Shown in pieces: positions 56,326-64,000 of a stretch of DNA of 64,000 nucleotides. Numbering within the stretch: position 1 is the first letter of the stretch; each line of letters opens with the position of its first letter. Both the position numbers and the translations under genes were made by a program. Source of the DNA: Curtobacterium pusillum (lineage in GTDB: Bacteria > Actinomycetota > Actinomycetes > Actinomycetales > Microbacteriaceae); contig NZ_JABMCE010000080.1 of the NCBI RefSeq assembly GCF_013359865.1, forward strand, positions 1 to 64,000, in the 5' to 3' direction. A model generated the notes under the pieces. It saw nothing but the letters and a program-made list of their open reading frames with translations, was not told the origin of the DNA and ran no database searches.

Positions 56326-56339
56326 ATTGTCGTGACAAT
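56326..56339. promoter_or_regulatory. Operator-like palindrome upstream of gntR
   Basis: ATTGTC-GT-GACAAT, 6-bp arms with 2-bp spacer, 43 bp before the gntR ATG. On the minus strand a -10-like TATTGT overlaps it. The core matches the iol operator at 44645-44654 in nine of ten positions. Confidence 0.65.
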
Positions 56340-56393
56340 ACCACCGGGGCTGCGGGTCACCGGTCCGTCCGGGCGCGTCCGGGTGCGTCCTGC

Positions 56394-57059
56394 TCAGTCG
56401 GCGAAGATCATGGGGCGGTTCGACAGCCGGGGCTGCGGCGCCGTCCGGGGCTTCTCAGCACGGGCACGGACCGGTGCGATGTGCACCCGTGTCGCCGCGC
56501 CGAGCGCCTCGACCGTCTCGGCGCCGTGGTGACCTGCGGCGTGCACGACGATCGCGGCGCAGGCCTCGGCATCGGCGGCGGCGTCGTGGTGCTGGAACCC
56601 CTCGAAGCCGGCAGCCCGTGCGGCCATCGGCAGGCGGTACGAGTCGAGCGTGTACGTCTTGCGGGCGACCTGCAGGGAGCACATCGAGTGGTGCTCCGCG
56701 AGTTCGACGCCGGTCGCCGAGCACCCGCCGGCGATGACACCCATGTCGAAGCGGGCGTTGTGGGCGACCAGGACGTCGCCGTCCGCGAACGCCACGATGT
56801 CCGGGTACTGCTCGGCCCAGCCCTTGGCGTGCTGCACGTCCGACTCGACGATGCCGTGGATGCGGGTGTTCCACTCGAGGAACGCGTCGTGCCCGAGCGG
56901 CGGCCGGATGAACCACGAGGCCCGCTCGACGACCTTCCCCGCACGGACCTTGACGAGTCCGACCGAGCAGGCGCTGGCGGGCGAGCTGTTCGCGGTCTCG
57001 AAGTCGATCGCGGTGAAGTTCAACGGCACGTTCCCGATGGTCGCACGCGGCGCCGACAT
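56394..57059 (-). CDS. DEDDh-family 3'-5' exonuclease (DnaQ-like)
   Basis: A 221-residue stand-alone exonuclease similar to the epsilon subunit of DNA polymerase III. ExoI is TAIDFETANSSP (Asp-x-Glu), ExoII AHNARFDMGVI, and ExoIII HHDAAADAEACA (His-x4-Asp). A ~35-residue basic tail follows the domain. ATG 57059 starts MSAPRATIG; an in-frame GTG further 5' is less likely. The role may be repair or RNA trimming; epsilon itself would be expected near other replication genes. Confidence 0.87.
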   Translation of the reverse strand: MSAPRATIGNVPLNFTAIDFETANSSPASACSVGLVKVRAGKVVERASWFIRPPLGHDAFLEWNTRIHGIVESDVQHAKGWAEQYPDIVAFADGDVLVAHNARFDMGVIAGGCSATGVELAEHHSMCSLQVARKTYTLDSYRLPMAARAAGFEGFQHHDAAADAEACAAIVVHAAGHHGAETVEALGAATRVHIAPVRARAEKPRTAPQPRLSNRPMIFAD

Positions 57060-57128
57060 CCCCCGAAGCCGCCTCGGCGTTGCGTCGTCGCCGGGCCGGA
57101 CCGGTGCGCGGTCCCGCACCGGGCCGTG

Positions 57129-57590
57129 TCAGCGGCGGCGTACGCGACGCGAGCCGTGTCGGCGACGTGCGGTGAGCCTCCAGGCCGCCCTTCGACGCGC
57201 TCGCTGCCGTTCCCAGTGCGGCCGGAGCGTCGTGCCGACCACCTCGAAGGCGATCGCCGACGCATCGAGTCGCCATCGGCGGTCCAGCCCCTGCACGTGC
57301 TCGGTGAACGCGGTCGCGAAGTCCGACGTGACCGGCGGGAACGCGATCGTCGTCGGCGGGGGCACCATGCGGAACGCGTCCTCGTCGTCGTGGTCGATCG
57401 ACTCGTCCTCCGGGTCGTACTCGACCAGGACGTCCGCCTCGAGCTCGGCCAGGGCGTCGTGCAACGACTCGAGCTCGCTCGGCGGGAGGCCCTCGAGAGC
57501 GGTCAGGGTCTCCGGCGCGAAGTAGCGTCGCTGGCCCCGGGCGTCGAGGCCTCTCGAGTGCACACCGCGTCGGTCGCGTTCGAACCACAT
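57129..57590 (-). CDS. Hypothetical protein
   Basis: A 153-residue protein I do not recognise. It begins MWFERDRRGVHSRG, has an acidic middle (EYDPEDESIDHDDED) and a very basic C-terminus (RRRAAWRLTARRRHGSRRV). No membrane segment or signal peptide. It is divergent from ychF and upstream of the exonuclease on the same strand. Confidence 0.6.
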   Translation of the reverse strand: MWFERDRRGVHSRGLDARGQRRYFAPETLTALEGLPPSELESLHDALAELEADVLVEYDPEDESIDHDDEDAFRMVPPPTTIAFPPVTSDFATAFTEHVQGLDRRWRLDASAIAFEVVGTTLRPHWERQRARRRAAWRLTARRRHGSRRVRRR

Positions 57591-57689
57591 GGCGGTCCTC
57601 CGATCTGTCGTCGTCCCACCACGCTGCCACGCCGACGTGCTCCGCGCCCCCGGCGTGGGGGGAGGCTGCCACCGTTAGGCTGTACTCCC

Positions 57690-58763
57690 GTGGCACTCAC
57701 CATCGGAATCGTCGGTCTCCCGAACGTCGGCAAGTCGACCCTGTTCAACGCCCTGACCAAGAACCAGGTCCTCGCGGCGAACTACCCGTTCGCGACCATC
57801 GAGCCGAACATCGGCGTCGTGAACCTCCCCGACCCCCGGCTGGACCGGCTCGCGGAGCTCTTCCACTCCGAGAAGACCGTGCCCGCACCCGTGTCGTTCG
57901 TCGACATCGCCGGCATCGTCAAGGGCGCCAGCGAGGGGGAGGGGCTCGGCAACAAGTTCCTCGCGAACATCCGCGAGGCCGACGCCATCGCTCAGGTCGT
58001 CCGCGGCTTCGACGACGACGACGTCGTGCACGTCGCGAACAAGGTCTCCCCGAAGGACGACCTCGAGGTCATCAACACCGAGCTCATCCTCGCCGACCTC
58101 GAGACCATCGAGAAGGCGCTGCCCCGGTACGAGAAGACGGTGAAGCTCAAGCAGGCCGAGCCGATCGTGCTCGCGACCGCGCAGGAGGCCAAGGCTGCGC
58201 TCGAGGCCGGCACGCTGCTCTCCGCGACGTCGATCGACCTGTCGCCGATCGCGGAGCTCGGGCTGCTCAGCGCGAAGCCCTTCATCTTCGTCTTCAACGT
58301 CGACGAGGCGATCCTCACCGACGAGACTCGCAAGGCCGAGCTCGCCGCGCTGGTCGCGCCCGCGCAGGCCGTGTTCCTCGACGCCAAGATCGAGTCGGAG
58401 CTCATCGACCTCGACCCCGCGGACGCCGCCGAGCTCCTCGAGTCGACCGGCCAGACCGAGTCCGGCCTCGACCAGCTCGCCCGCATCGGGTTCGACACCC
58501 TCGGGCTGCAGACGTACCTGACGGCCGGGCCGAAGGAAGCGCGTGCGTGGACGATCGGCAAGGGGTGGAAGGCTCCCCAGGCCGCCGGTGTCATCCACAC
58601 CGACTTCGAGAAGGGCTTCATCAAGGCCGAGGTCATCTCGTTCGAGGACCTCATCGAGACCGGGTCGATCGCCGAGGCGCGCGCCCACGGCAAGGCCCGG
58701 ATCGAGGGCAAGGACTACGTCATGCAGGATGGGGACGTGGTGGAGTTCCGCTTCAACAACTAG
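57690..58763 (+). CDS. ychF: Redox-regulated/translation-associated ATPase YchF (OLA1 family)
   Basis: A 357-residue Obg-family P-loop protein, universal and ribosome-associated. G1 is GLPNVGKSTLFNAL; G3 is DIAGIVKGASEG. The G4 motif is the non-canonical NVDE (in FVFNVDE), which confers ATP rather than GTP preference. A coiled coil lies at ~125-195 and a TGS domain at ~275-357. The GTG start has TAGGCT (57676-57681) 8 bp upstream and no Shine-Dalgarno. Confidence 0.96.
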   Translation: MALTIGIVGLPNVGKSTLFNALTKNQVLAANYPFATIEPNIGVVNLPDPRLDRLAELFHSEKTVPAPVSFVDIAGIVKGASEGEGLGNKFLANIREADAIAQVVRGFDDDDVVHVANKVSPKDDLEVINTELILADLETIEKALPRYEKTVKLKQAEPIVLATAQEAKAALEAGTLLSATSIDLSPIAELGLLSAKPFIFVFNVDEAILTDETRKAELAALVAPAQAVFLDAKIESELIDLDPADAAELLESTGQTESGLDQLARIGFDTLGLQTYLTAGPKEARAWTIGKGWKAPQAAGVIHTDFEKGFIKAEVISFEDLIETGSIAEARAHGKARIEGKDYVMQDGDVVEFRFNN

Positions 58764-58910
58764 GCCCCGGGCGACGGAGGACCGCCACGGCTGCCGATCG
58801 ACGTCGACTCGGGCGAACCGGCGCTTCCCCCCAACCTCGGCCTGCCAGACTGGACCGACGGGCGTCACCGACCGGGCATCCCGCCGGTGACCGCAGGATC
58901 GGAGGCGTTG

Positions 58911-59417
58911 ATGGCAGAGCGCGGTGAGCAGGTTCCGACCGGGGTGCTGCTGCTGGAGTCCGTGAACCGACTGCGGACGGCGGAGTCCATGCTGCAGACC
59001 CGTGCGCGCGCCCGCATGGGCCTCAAGGCGAGCGACTTCCACGCCGTGCAGTTCCTGGCGATGCGGGAAGCGGCGAGCCTTCCGGCGCGAGCAACCGACC
59101 TCGCCAGCGTCCTCGGTGTCACCGGGGCGGCCGCGACGCTCACCGTCGACCGACTCGTCGCCCGTGGCCTCGCTCGTCGTGAACCCGACCCGGACGATCG
59201 ACGGTCCCGCATCGTCCGCCTGACCCCTGAGGGGCAGGGGGGTCTCGCCGAGGCGTACGAAGGACTCCCTCGGGACGTGCAGGATCTCCTCGACGCCGTG
59301 CCGGCTGATGAGGCGGAGCGGATCATCGCACTGGCGACCGCCGTGCAGCAGGTGGTCGACCGGACCGCAACTCGCACGAGCGCCGTTCACGACTTGCCGG
59401 ATAACGCATCTAGTTAA
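58911..59417 (+). CDS. MarR-family transcriptional regulator
   Basis: A 168-residue winged-helix regulator. The DNA-binding core is ATDLASVLGVTGAAATLTVDRL, then the wing RREPDPDDRRSRIVRLTPEG (patterns LASVLGVTGAAATLTVDRL, DPDDRRSRIVRLT). MarR dimers usually repress a neighbouring gene and respond to phenolic or lipophilic ligands. ATG 58911 has GGAGG (58901-58905) 5 bp upstream. Possible targets are the small genes that follow 156 bp downstream; nothing direct shows this. Confidence 0.9.
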   Translation: MAERGEQVPTGVLLLESVNRLRTAESMLQTRARARMGLKASDFHAVQFLAMREAASLPARATDLASVLGVTGAAATLTVDRLVARGLARREPDPDDRRSRIVRLTPEGQGGLAEAYEGLPRDVQDLLDAVPADEAERIIALATAVQQVVDRTATRTSAVHDLPDNASS

Positions 59418-59573
59418 GAAAGTTAGTAGCGAAGTGCGGTGCGTTCATACGCTGACTTCCGTCAGGAACCCGCACCTCGTCGCGACGAAGCCGGCACTCC
59501 CGCCGGCAGCACGACCCGGGTAGCGCCTGCTCAGCTGTCGTGGCGCGTCACGCCGCGGGGAAGAACGGTCGGT

Positions 59574-59792
59574 ATGTGGGATCAGCAGGAGCAGGAGCCG
59601 GAGCGCCCGCGGGGGAACCCAGGGGAGTGGCACAGCTTCGGCCTCCTCGCGCCCGCCGAGCTCGACGCCCTCGTCGATGCCCGGCTCCGAGGCGACCCGG
59701 ACGCCGCATCCGCGGCGCTCGCCAGCAGCGATGACCTCCTCTCACCCGACGAGCCCACCTACGGCGACTTCCTCAGAAAGCCCACCGCATGA
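59574..59792 (+). CDS. Small hypothetical protein
   Basis: A 72-residue acidic protein (MWDQQEQEPERPRGNPGEWH) with no recognisable domain. An in-frame ATG at 59439 would extend it by 45 residues, but that extension has the composition of non-coding sequence. It overlaps the next small gene by ATGA (59789-59792), which supports both being real. Confidence 0.6.
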   Translation: MWDQQEQEPERPRGNPGEWHSFGLLAPAELDALVDARLRGDPDAASAALASSDDLLSPDEPTYGDFLRKPTA

Positions 59793-60040
59793 GCATCCTG
59801 CTGCACCACCCGAAGGTGTCCCCCGCAACCCGGCGCGAGCTCGGCTGGGCCAGAGCTGATGACGGCTTCTGGGTGGCGGACGACGCGGCCGCGTTCGCGG
59901 GCACGATCGACCGGCAGAACGGCCACTTCTCCGTCCGGAACGGCTTCGCCGAGTACATCGGGGACTACTCCACGTTGGCCGCAGCGCAGGCAGCGCTCGC
60001 AGCGCACGTCGAGCGAGCCCGTTCGGAGCGGCCGTGCTGA
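59789..60040 (+). CDS. Small hypothetical protein
   Basis: An 83-residue protein with GFWVADDAAAFAGTIDRQ and a C-terminal Ala-rich helix. No known domain. Translationally coupled to the preceding 72-residue gene and convergent with the AraC-type gene. The pair may form an uncharacterised two-gene unit. Confidence 0.6.
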   Translation: MSILLHHPKVSPATRRELGWARADDGFWVADDAAAFAGTIDRQNGHFSVRNGFAEYIGDYSTLAAAQAALAAHVERARSERPC

Positions 60041-60113
60041 GCACGCCTGACGGGTTGACGGACGGGCACCGGACCGTGTTCTACCGATCGGTGGCCGTCG
60101 ACACCCCGACGCG

Positions 60114-61076
60114 CTACCGGTCCGCCACCGATCGGATCGCGGCGGTCCGGAGCACGTCACGCGGCAGTTCACCGAACTCCGCCTTGTAGGCGCTCGAGAA
60201 CCGGCCGGCGTGCGTGAACCCGGCAGCGCGTGCCGCTTCCATGACGGAGCCCGCCGTCCCGGACTCGAGGTGCTCCCGTGCCAGGAGCAGCCGCACGCCC
60301 TTGAGGTACGACAGCGGGGAGACTCCGTGGACGCGCTGGAACGCGCTCTGGAGCCCGCGGACACTGAGCCCGGCAGCGGCCGCGACATCGTCGACGGTGA
60401 TCCGTTCCGCGACGTTGTCGAGCAGGAACGCCTCCGCTTTCGCCAGACGAGTCCGGGCGGGCGCCTCTCGTCCTTGACCGACCGGCCAGTGCGGGATCGC
60501 CGTGAGGAGGCCGGCCGCTGCGAACCGTGTCAGCGCACGTTCCCGTTCGGCTGGGACCGGACCGATCCGGCCGAGGACTTCGGGGGCGATGGCGCGCACG
60601 ACGAGCCACCACGCTGCGAGCGGCGGTCCCTCCGGCACGTGGTGCGGTTTGAACTCCAGCGGTGCAGGATCCCAACCACCCCGCTCTGCTGCGACGCGCT
60701 CCAGCGTGTCCCGGTCGATGCGCATCACGTCGCTCTGGAAGCCGTCCCACCGGAACGGTTGCCGACCCTCCCGGTAGAGCACCGGTCGTCCGATCACGAG
60801 TGTGTCGCCGTCGACCACACCGATCCCGGACTTCAGCCAGTTCACGATGACCTTGCCACCCGACTCGACCTCGCCCCGGACCGTGCCGCTGCAGTGCATG
60901 GACTCCAACGACAGCAGCTCCGTGCCCGTCACCGTCTGCTCGAAGACGAACGGCGCGGTGCCCGGGGTGAAACTGAGGCCGTGCAGGATGAGCGTCTCGG
61001 ACAGTGCGCTCCGAGCTGTCGCAACCTCCCGGGTCCGCGTCACCGTTCGGGTGCGTTGCATCATCGTCTCGTCCAT
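60114..61076 (-). CDS. AraC-family transcriptional regulator
   Basis: A 320-residue regulator. The N-terminal ~200 residues resemble the AraC-binding-like (OpcR/FeaR-type) ligand domain. The C-terminal double helix-turn-helix (~215-312) has ITVDDVAAAAGLSVRGLQSAFQ, VRLLLAREHLESG and VMEAARAAGFTHAGRFSSAYKAEFGELP (patterns AAGLSVRGLQSAF and AGFTHAGRFSSAYK). It is likely an activator. ATG 61076 is the first of three close Met codons and has GGGA upstream. Divergent from the small gene at 61.2 kb, a possible target. Confidence 0.88.
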   Translation of the reverse strand: MDETMMQRTRTVTRTREVATARSALSETLILHGLSFTPGTAPFVFEQTVTGTELLSLESMHCSGTVRGEVESGGKVIVNWLKSGIGVVDGDTLVIGRPVLYREGRQPFRWDGFQSDVMRIDRDTLERVAAERGGWDPAPLEFKPHHVPEGPPLAAWWLVVRAIAPEVLGRIGPVPAERERALTRFAAAGLLTAIPHWPVGQGREAPARTRLAKAEAFLLDNVAERITVDDVAAAAGLSVRGLQSAFQRVHGVSPLSYLKGVRLLLAREHLESGTAGSVMEAARAAGFTHAGRFSSAYKAEFGELPRDVLRTAAIRSVADR

Positions 61077-61208
61077 TCCCTGATTCTCTCCGACTGTGCG
61101 CTCCACACCTCCTCCGGCTGCAGACGAGAGCCCCTCGATTGGCCACTGAACGCGCTCGTTGTGTCCCCGTGGATCGCGCGCACCTACCGTCTGCGGCGAG
61201 GAGGCAAC

Positions 61209-61559
61209 GTGAAGTACATCCACTACGACGGCAGTCTGATCCTGACCGGCGACGCGATCGCGGACGCGGTCGTCGACTACGCTGCGGTCCTCGGGGCGAA
61301 CGGCCGGACCGACACCGTGGCGATCCCCGCGGTCGCCGACGACGGCTCGGTGACCCGGACGACGGTGCTCGTCGGTCCCGCCAGTGAGCTGACCGTGAGC
61401 ACCGCACCGGACGACGAGCTCGAACCGGAGGACCGCGCGTTCATCCGGAAGCTGCGGGACGCCGCTTCGCGCGCGGGCAGCGCGCGCCCGGTCGACGTCG
61501 ACGGCGGGCATCGGTTCGTCGGCGCCGACGAGCCGGACGAACCGGCCGACCGATCGTGA
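61209..61559 (+). CDS. Hypothetical protein
   Basis: A 116-residue protein beginning MKYIHYDGSLILTGDAIADAVVDYA (first residues of a GTG start), with an acidic C-terminal third and no known domain. AGGAGG at 61199-61204 lies 4 bp before the GTG and fixes the start. It ends in a run of ACGACGA-type repeats followed by a terminator, and diverges from the AraC gene. Confidence 0.7.
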   Translation: MKYIHYDGSLILTGDAIADAVVDYAAVLGANGRTDTVAIPAVADDGSVTRTTVLVGPASELTVSTAPDDELEPEDRAFIRKLRDAASRAGSARPVDVDGGHRFVGADEPDEPADRS

Positions 61560-61610
61560 ACGACGACGACGAACGACGACGAACGACGACGACGCACCCC
61601 TGAACAACGA

Positions 61611-61643
61611 CGAACGCCGCCGAGCCCAGCTCGGCGGCGTTCG
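61611..61643. terminator. Bidirectional terminator hairpin
   Basis: A perfect 14-bp stem (61611-61624 with 61630-61643) with 5-nt loop between two convergent small genes. On the plus strand it is followed by TGTGTGG. Confidence 0.75.
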
Positions 61644-61660
61644 TGTGTGGAGTGCGGGAC

Positions 61661-61948
61661 TCAGGCGGCGAGGGCCAGCTCGCCGGCACGGACGGACTGC
61701 GCCTGCACGAGCGTGCGGCTGGCCTCGCCGCGCCAGGAGCGACCCGGGACGGTCCAGCCGGCTTCGCCGTCGACGTCCACGCGGGCGCCACGGGAGATGA
61801 AGTGACGGAGGTCGTCGGCCGGGATGCGGACGAGGTACTCGCGCTGCGAGCGCTCGTCGCGCACGCCGAACTCGGCGATGCGGTCGGGGGAGACGGTCGG
61901 CGCCGCGAGTGCGGTGCCGCTGATGGTGATTCGTTCGTTGCTGGTCAT
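61661..61948 (-). CDS. Hypothetical protein
   Basis: A 95-residue protein beginning MTSNERITISGTALAAPTVS. Segments such as RIAEFGVRDERSQREYLVRIPADDL suggest a compact beta-rich fold; no family recognised. AGGAAG lies 12 bp upstream of the ATG. The nearest promoter-like pair is ~220 bp upstream, implying a long leader. Confidence 0.65.
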   Translation of the reverse strand: MTSNERITISGTALAAPTVSPDRIAEFGVRDERSQREYLVRIPADDLRHFISRGARVDVDGEAGWTVPGRSWRGEASRTLVQAQSVRAGELALAA

Positions 61949-62177
61949 GGTGTTGCGGTACTTCCTGGTCGTTCGGCGCCCAGGGCGACTCGGTGTCGGC
62001 GGACGGCTGAGTCCGGCGCGACGCATCGAGTGCGGGGCGCGCACGTCGAGTTTCAACGTGCAGCTCGTCCGTTCGGATCGAGCGGTGGTCTCGTGGGAAT
62101 GCGACTCGGGTGAGTCGGTGTCGAGACGGTTCGGTGTGCGCGAGTCAGATGGGTTCGCTGCAGTGCACCAAACAAAC

Positions 62178-62206
62178 ACTATACGGCAGCTCCACCACGA
62201 AGTCCA
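62178..62206 (-). promoter_or_regulatory. Promoter for the 61.9-kb hypothetical gene
   Basis: On the minus strand, -35 TGGACT (62206-62201), 17-bp spacer, -10 TATAGT (62183-62178). It lies in a locally A+T-rich stretch. The leader between it and the ATG at 61948 (about 220 nt, covering most of the 61949-62278 gap) holds no convincing gene. Confidence 0.5.
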
Positions 62207-62246
62207 GGTTTCGCGAAGACGACGCGAGATGACGTCCGGACTCGCG

Positions 62247-62262
62247 CCGCGCCTCCAGTCCG
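62247..62262 (-). repeat. Half-site of the GGAGGCGCGG dispersed repeat
   Basis: CCGCGCCTCCAGTCCG, identical over 16 bp to the copy inside the gene at 857-872 and to part of the right arm of the hairpin at 16619-16639. Confidence 0.7.
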
Positions 62263-62278
62263 ATGCATGCTGGGACGC

Positions 62279-63466
62279 ATGGCGAGCGACGAGGAGGACC
62301 CGGTCGGCACGCTCCGCGGGGTTCGCACGAGCATCAAGTGGACGCGGTACGCGCCCGACGTGCTGCCCCTGTTCGTCGCCGAGATGGACCACGACGTCGC
62401 ACCGGAGATCCGGCAGGCGCTCATCGAGCGGGTGCAGCAGTCCGACCTCGGGTACCTCGACGGTCCCGGGCCGCTTGCGCCCGCCTTCGCGCAGTTCGCC
62501 GCCGACCGGTGGGGGTGGCGGGTCGACCCCTCGCGGATCCACCTCGCCACCGACGTCAGCGTCGGCATCGTCGAGTCGCTGCGGCTCGCACTGCCCGAGG
62601 GCGGCCGCGTGGCGATCACCCCGCCGGTGTACCCGCCGTTCTTCGAGCTCGTGGAAGAGGCCCGATGTCAGGTCGAGGAGGTGCCCCTGCTCGAGCAGTG
62701 GGGCGTCTACCGGCTCGACCTCGAGGGGCTCGAGCGCGCCTTCGCGAGCGGCGTCGGCGTCTTCCTGCTCTGCAACCCGCACAACCCCGTCGGGCTCGTG
62801 CACGACCGCGCCGACCTCGTCGCCGTGGCGGAGCTCGCCGCCCGCTACGACGTCCTCGTCATCAGCGACGAGATCCACGCGCCGCTGACCCACCCGGGCG
62901 TGGAGTTCACCCCGTTCGCCGCGGTCGCCGAACCGGTCGGGGCGCGCAGCGTCTGCGTGACGAGTGCCAGCAAGGGGTGGAACCTCGCCGGTGTGAAGTG
63001 CTCGATCATCGTCGCCGGGGACCCGCGTACCGCGGCGCTCCTCGACACCCTCTGGGAAGAGGTCGCCTGCCGGACGAGCATCCTCGGGCTGCACGCGAAC
63101 CTCGCGGCGTTCACGCTCGCCACCGACTGGCTCGACGACGTCGTCGCCCGGATCGTCGCGAACGAGCGGTTGCTCGCGAAGCTCCTCGCCGAGCACCTGC
63201 CCGGCGTGGTCTTCACCCGCCCGCGTGCCGGGTACCTGGCGTGGCTCGACTTCCGCGGCATCGGCCTGGGCGACGACCCGGCGGTGCCGCTGCGGGAGCA
63301 CGCCTACGTCGCGCTCAACTCCGGGCTCGGGTTCGGATCGCAGGGGCGCGGGTTCGCGCGGCTCAACCTCGCCTGTTCGCCGGACACGTTGCGCGAGGCG
63401 GTGCTGCGGATCGCGGCGGCGTACCCGTCGAGCGCACAGGAGGGGCTGGTCTGGCACGTCGCGTGA
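62279..63466 (+). CDS. PatB/MalY-type cystathionine beta-lyase (PLP C-S lyase)
   Basis: A 395-residue fold-type I PLP enzyme. MalY/PatB signatures are VLPLFVAEMDHDVAP, ITPPVYPPFFELVEE, LLCNPHNPVGLVH, VISDEIHAPLT and the Schiff-base Lys in TSASKGWNLAGVKC. It would cleave cystathionine or cysteine S-conjugates to a thiol, pyruvate and ammonia. ATG 62279 is preferred; an in-frame ATG four codons upstream (62267) is possible. Divergent from the small gene at 61.9 kb. Confidence 0.9.
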   Translation: MASDEEDPVGTLRGVRTSIKWTRYAPDVLPLFVAEMDHDVAPEIRQALIERVQQSDLGYLDGPGPLAPAFAQFAADRWGWRVDPSRIHLATDVSVGIVESLRLALPEGGRVAITPPVYPPFFELVEEARCQVEEVPLLEQWGVYRLDLEGLERAFASGVGVFLLCNPHNPVGLVHDRADLVAVAELAARYDVLVISDEIHAPLTHPGVEFTPFAAVAEPVGARSVCVTSASKGWNLAGVKCSIIVAGDPRTAALLDTLWEEVACRTSILGLHANLAAFTLATDWLDDVVARIVANERLLAKLLAEHLPGVVFTRPRAGYLAWLDFRGIGLGDDPAVPLREHAYVALNSGLGFGSQGRGFARLNLACSPDTLREAVLRIAAAYPSSAQEGLVWHVA

Positions 63467-63479
63467 GCGACCGGCCATC

Positions 63480-63494
63480 GGCCTGGAGGCGCGG
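63480..63494 (+). repeat. Half-site of the GGAGGCGCGG dispersed repeat
   Basis: GGCCTGGAGGCGCGG in the short gap between the convergent PatB-type and methyltransferase genes. No opposing arm is present. Confidence 0.7.
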
Positions 63495-63500
63495 GCCGGC

Positions 63501-64000
63501 TCAGTCGGGCTTGCGCGCCTCGATGAGGTGGCGGGCCGAGTACGTCACGAACGGCCCGTCTCGATGGATCAGGTCGTGCAGCTCGCGGAGCCGGTCGCGG
63601 TACCGCTCGACGGTGAAGTCCGGCACCCACCAGATCACCTTGCGCAGGAGGTAGACGACGGCGGCGACGTCGTGGATCTCGATCCGGGTGCGCGCGGTGC
63701 GGAGATCGACGACGTCGAGCCCGGCGGCCCGTGCGGCATCGGCCTCGTCGTCGTGGTGCCGGCCTCGGCGCTCGACCGGCTTCGGGCCGAGGAAGAACTC
63801 GATGAGTTCGAACGCGCTCGCCGGCCCGACGTGCTGCGCGAAGTAGCTGCCACCCGGACGGAGCACGCGCGCGATCTCCGTCCAGTGGATCGTGGCCGGG
63901 TGCCTGCTCGTGACGAGGTCGAACGCTCCGTCGGCGAACGGCAGTGGTGGCTCGTCGGGGTCGGCGACGACGACCACGCCGCGCGGGTGCAGTCGCCCCG
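63501..64000 (-). CDS. Class I SAM-dependent methyltransferase, C-terminal part
   Basis: The frame is open to the window edge, so the N-terminus and SAM-binding glycine motif lie beyond base 64000. The visible ~165 residues include the acidic-loop region VVVADPDEPPLPFADGAFDLV (pattern LPFADGAFDLVTSRH) and EIARVLRPGGSYFAQHVG, typical of methyltransferase 11/25 folds. The C-terminal ~110 residues (substrate cap) end GPFVTYSARHLIEARKPD. Substrate unknown. Confidence 0.85.
   Translation of the reverse strand, partial: GRLHPRGVVVVADPDEPPLPFADGAFDLVTSRHPATIHWTEIARVLRPGGSYFAQHVGPASAFELIEFFLGPKPVERRGRHHDDEADAARAAGLDVVDLRTARTRIEIHDVAAVVYLLRKVIWWVPDFTVERYRDRLRELHDLIHRDGPFVTYSARHLIEARKPD

Noticed and set aside
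61560..61605. ACGACGA-type short repeats after the 61.2-kb gene
   Set aside because: Low-complexity run of about 45 bp with no structure of its own; probably slippage next to the terminator.

Overview
The window is about 70% G+C actinobacterial chromosome with dense coding on both strands, frequent GTG starts and many ATGA/GTGA gene overlaps. A mycothiol S-conjugate amidase (mca), the eno-divIC-DUF501 cluster, the DUF4245-xseB-xseA-ispH neighbourhood and several proteins of Microbacteriaceae type point to the family Microbacteriaceae, plausibly Curtobacterium. That placement is inference; no rRNA is present. Most genes are conserved housekeeping genes. I saw no prophage, insertion sequence, conjugation module or CRISPR array.

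Layout. 1-1634: tail of a mannonate dehydratase-type enolase-superfamily gene, a coiled-coil hypothetical and a CBS-domain protein. 1.7-6.9 kb: rplY, pth, mfd. 6.9-10.4 kb: nhaA diverging from mazG, a structured intergenic region that may encode a minus-strand small RNA, then hisS. 10.5-15.1 kb: eno, a repeat-rich gap, divIC/ftsB, DUF501, ndh. 15.1-16.6 kb: a compact tRNA-Leu(UAA) and a ThrE-type exporter. 16.7-20.8 kb (minus): acyl-CoA ligase and a secreted Ig-like/multi-spanning membrane protein. 21.0-31.8 kb: lemA-htpX, a YcaQ-type protein, an AI-2E-type permease, ilvA, greA, DUF4307, mca, trhA, uppS and a class V aminotransferase. 32.2-44.6 kb: phoH, fumC, carbonic anhydrase, DUF4245-xseB-xseA, ispH, an M18 aminopeptidase, fba, glpX, rmuC.

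44.6-56.3 kb is the main accessory module: ten same-strand, tightly packed genes for myo-inositol catabolism (iolC, a Cgl0158/IolJ-like aldolase, iolA/mmsA, iolB, iolD, iolE, iolG, an IolH-like TIM barrel, a transaldolase-family enzyme and a tautomerase). A convergent GntR/HutC repressor gene follows. The iol promoter and the gntR promoter region carry the same TGTC-NT-GACA operator-like palindrome, so repressor and operator can be paired from sequence. No inositol transporter lies in the module. 56.4-64.0 kb returns to mixed genes: a DEDDh exonuclease, ychF, MarR and AraC regulators, small unknown genes, a PatB-type C-S lyase and a truncated methyltransferase.

Three kinds of non-coding sequence stand out. 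A dispersed palindromic repeat built on GGAGGCGCGG forms perfect or near-perfect hairpins, mostly between convergent genes, and also occurs as half-sites, two of them inside genes. An 87-bp hairpin-forming direct repeat lies between eno and divIC. A third repeat family (TCGCGAAAGCGACAG) lies upstream of phoH. About ten genes have a -10-like hexamer 6-9 bp before the start codon and no Shine-Dalgarno sequence, which suggests widespread leaderless transcription.
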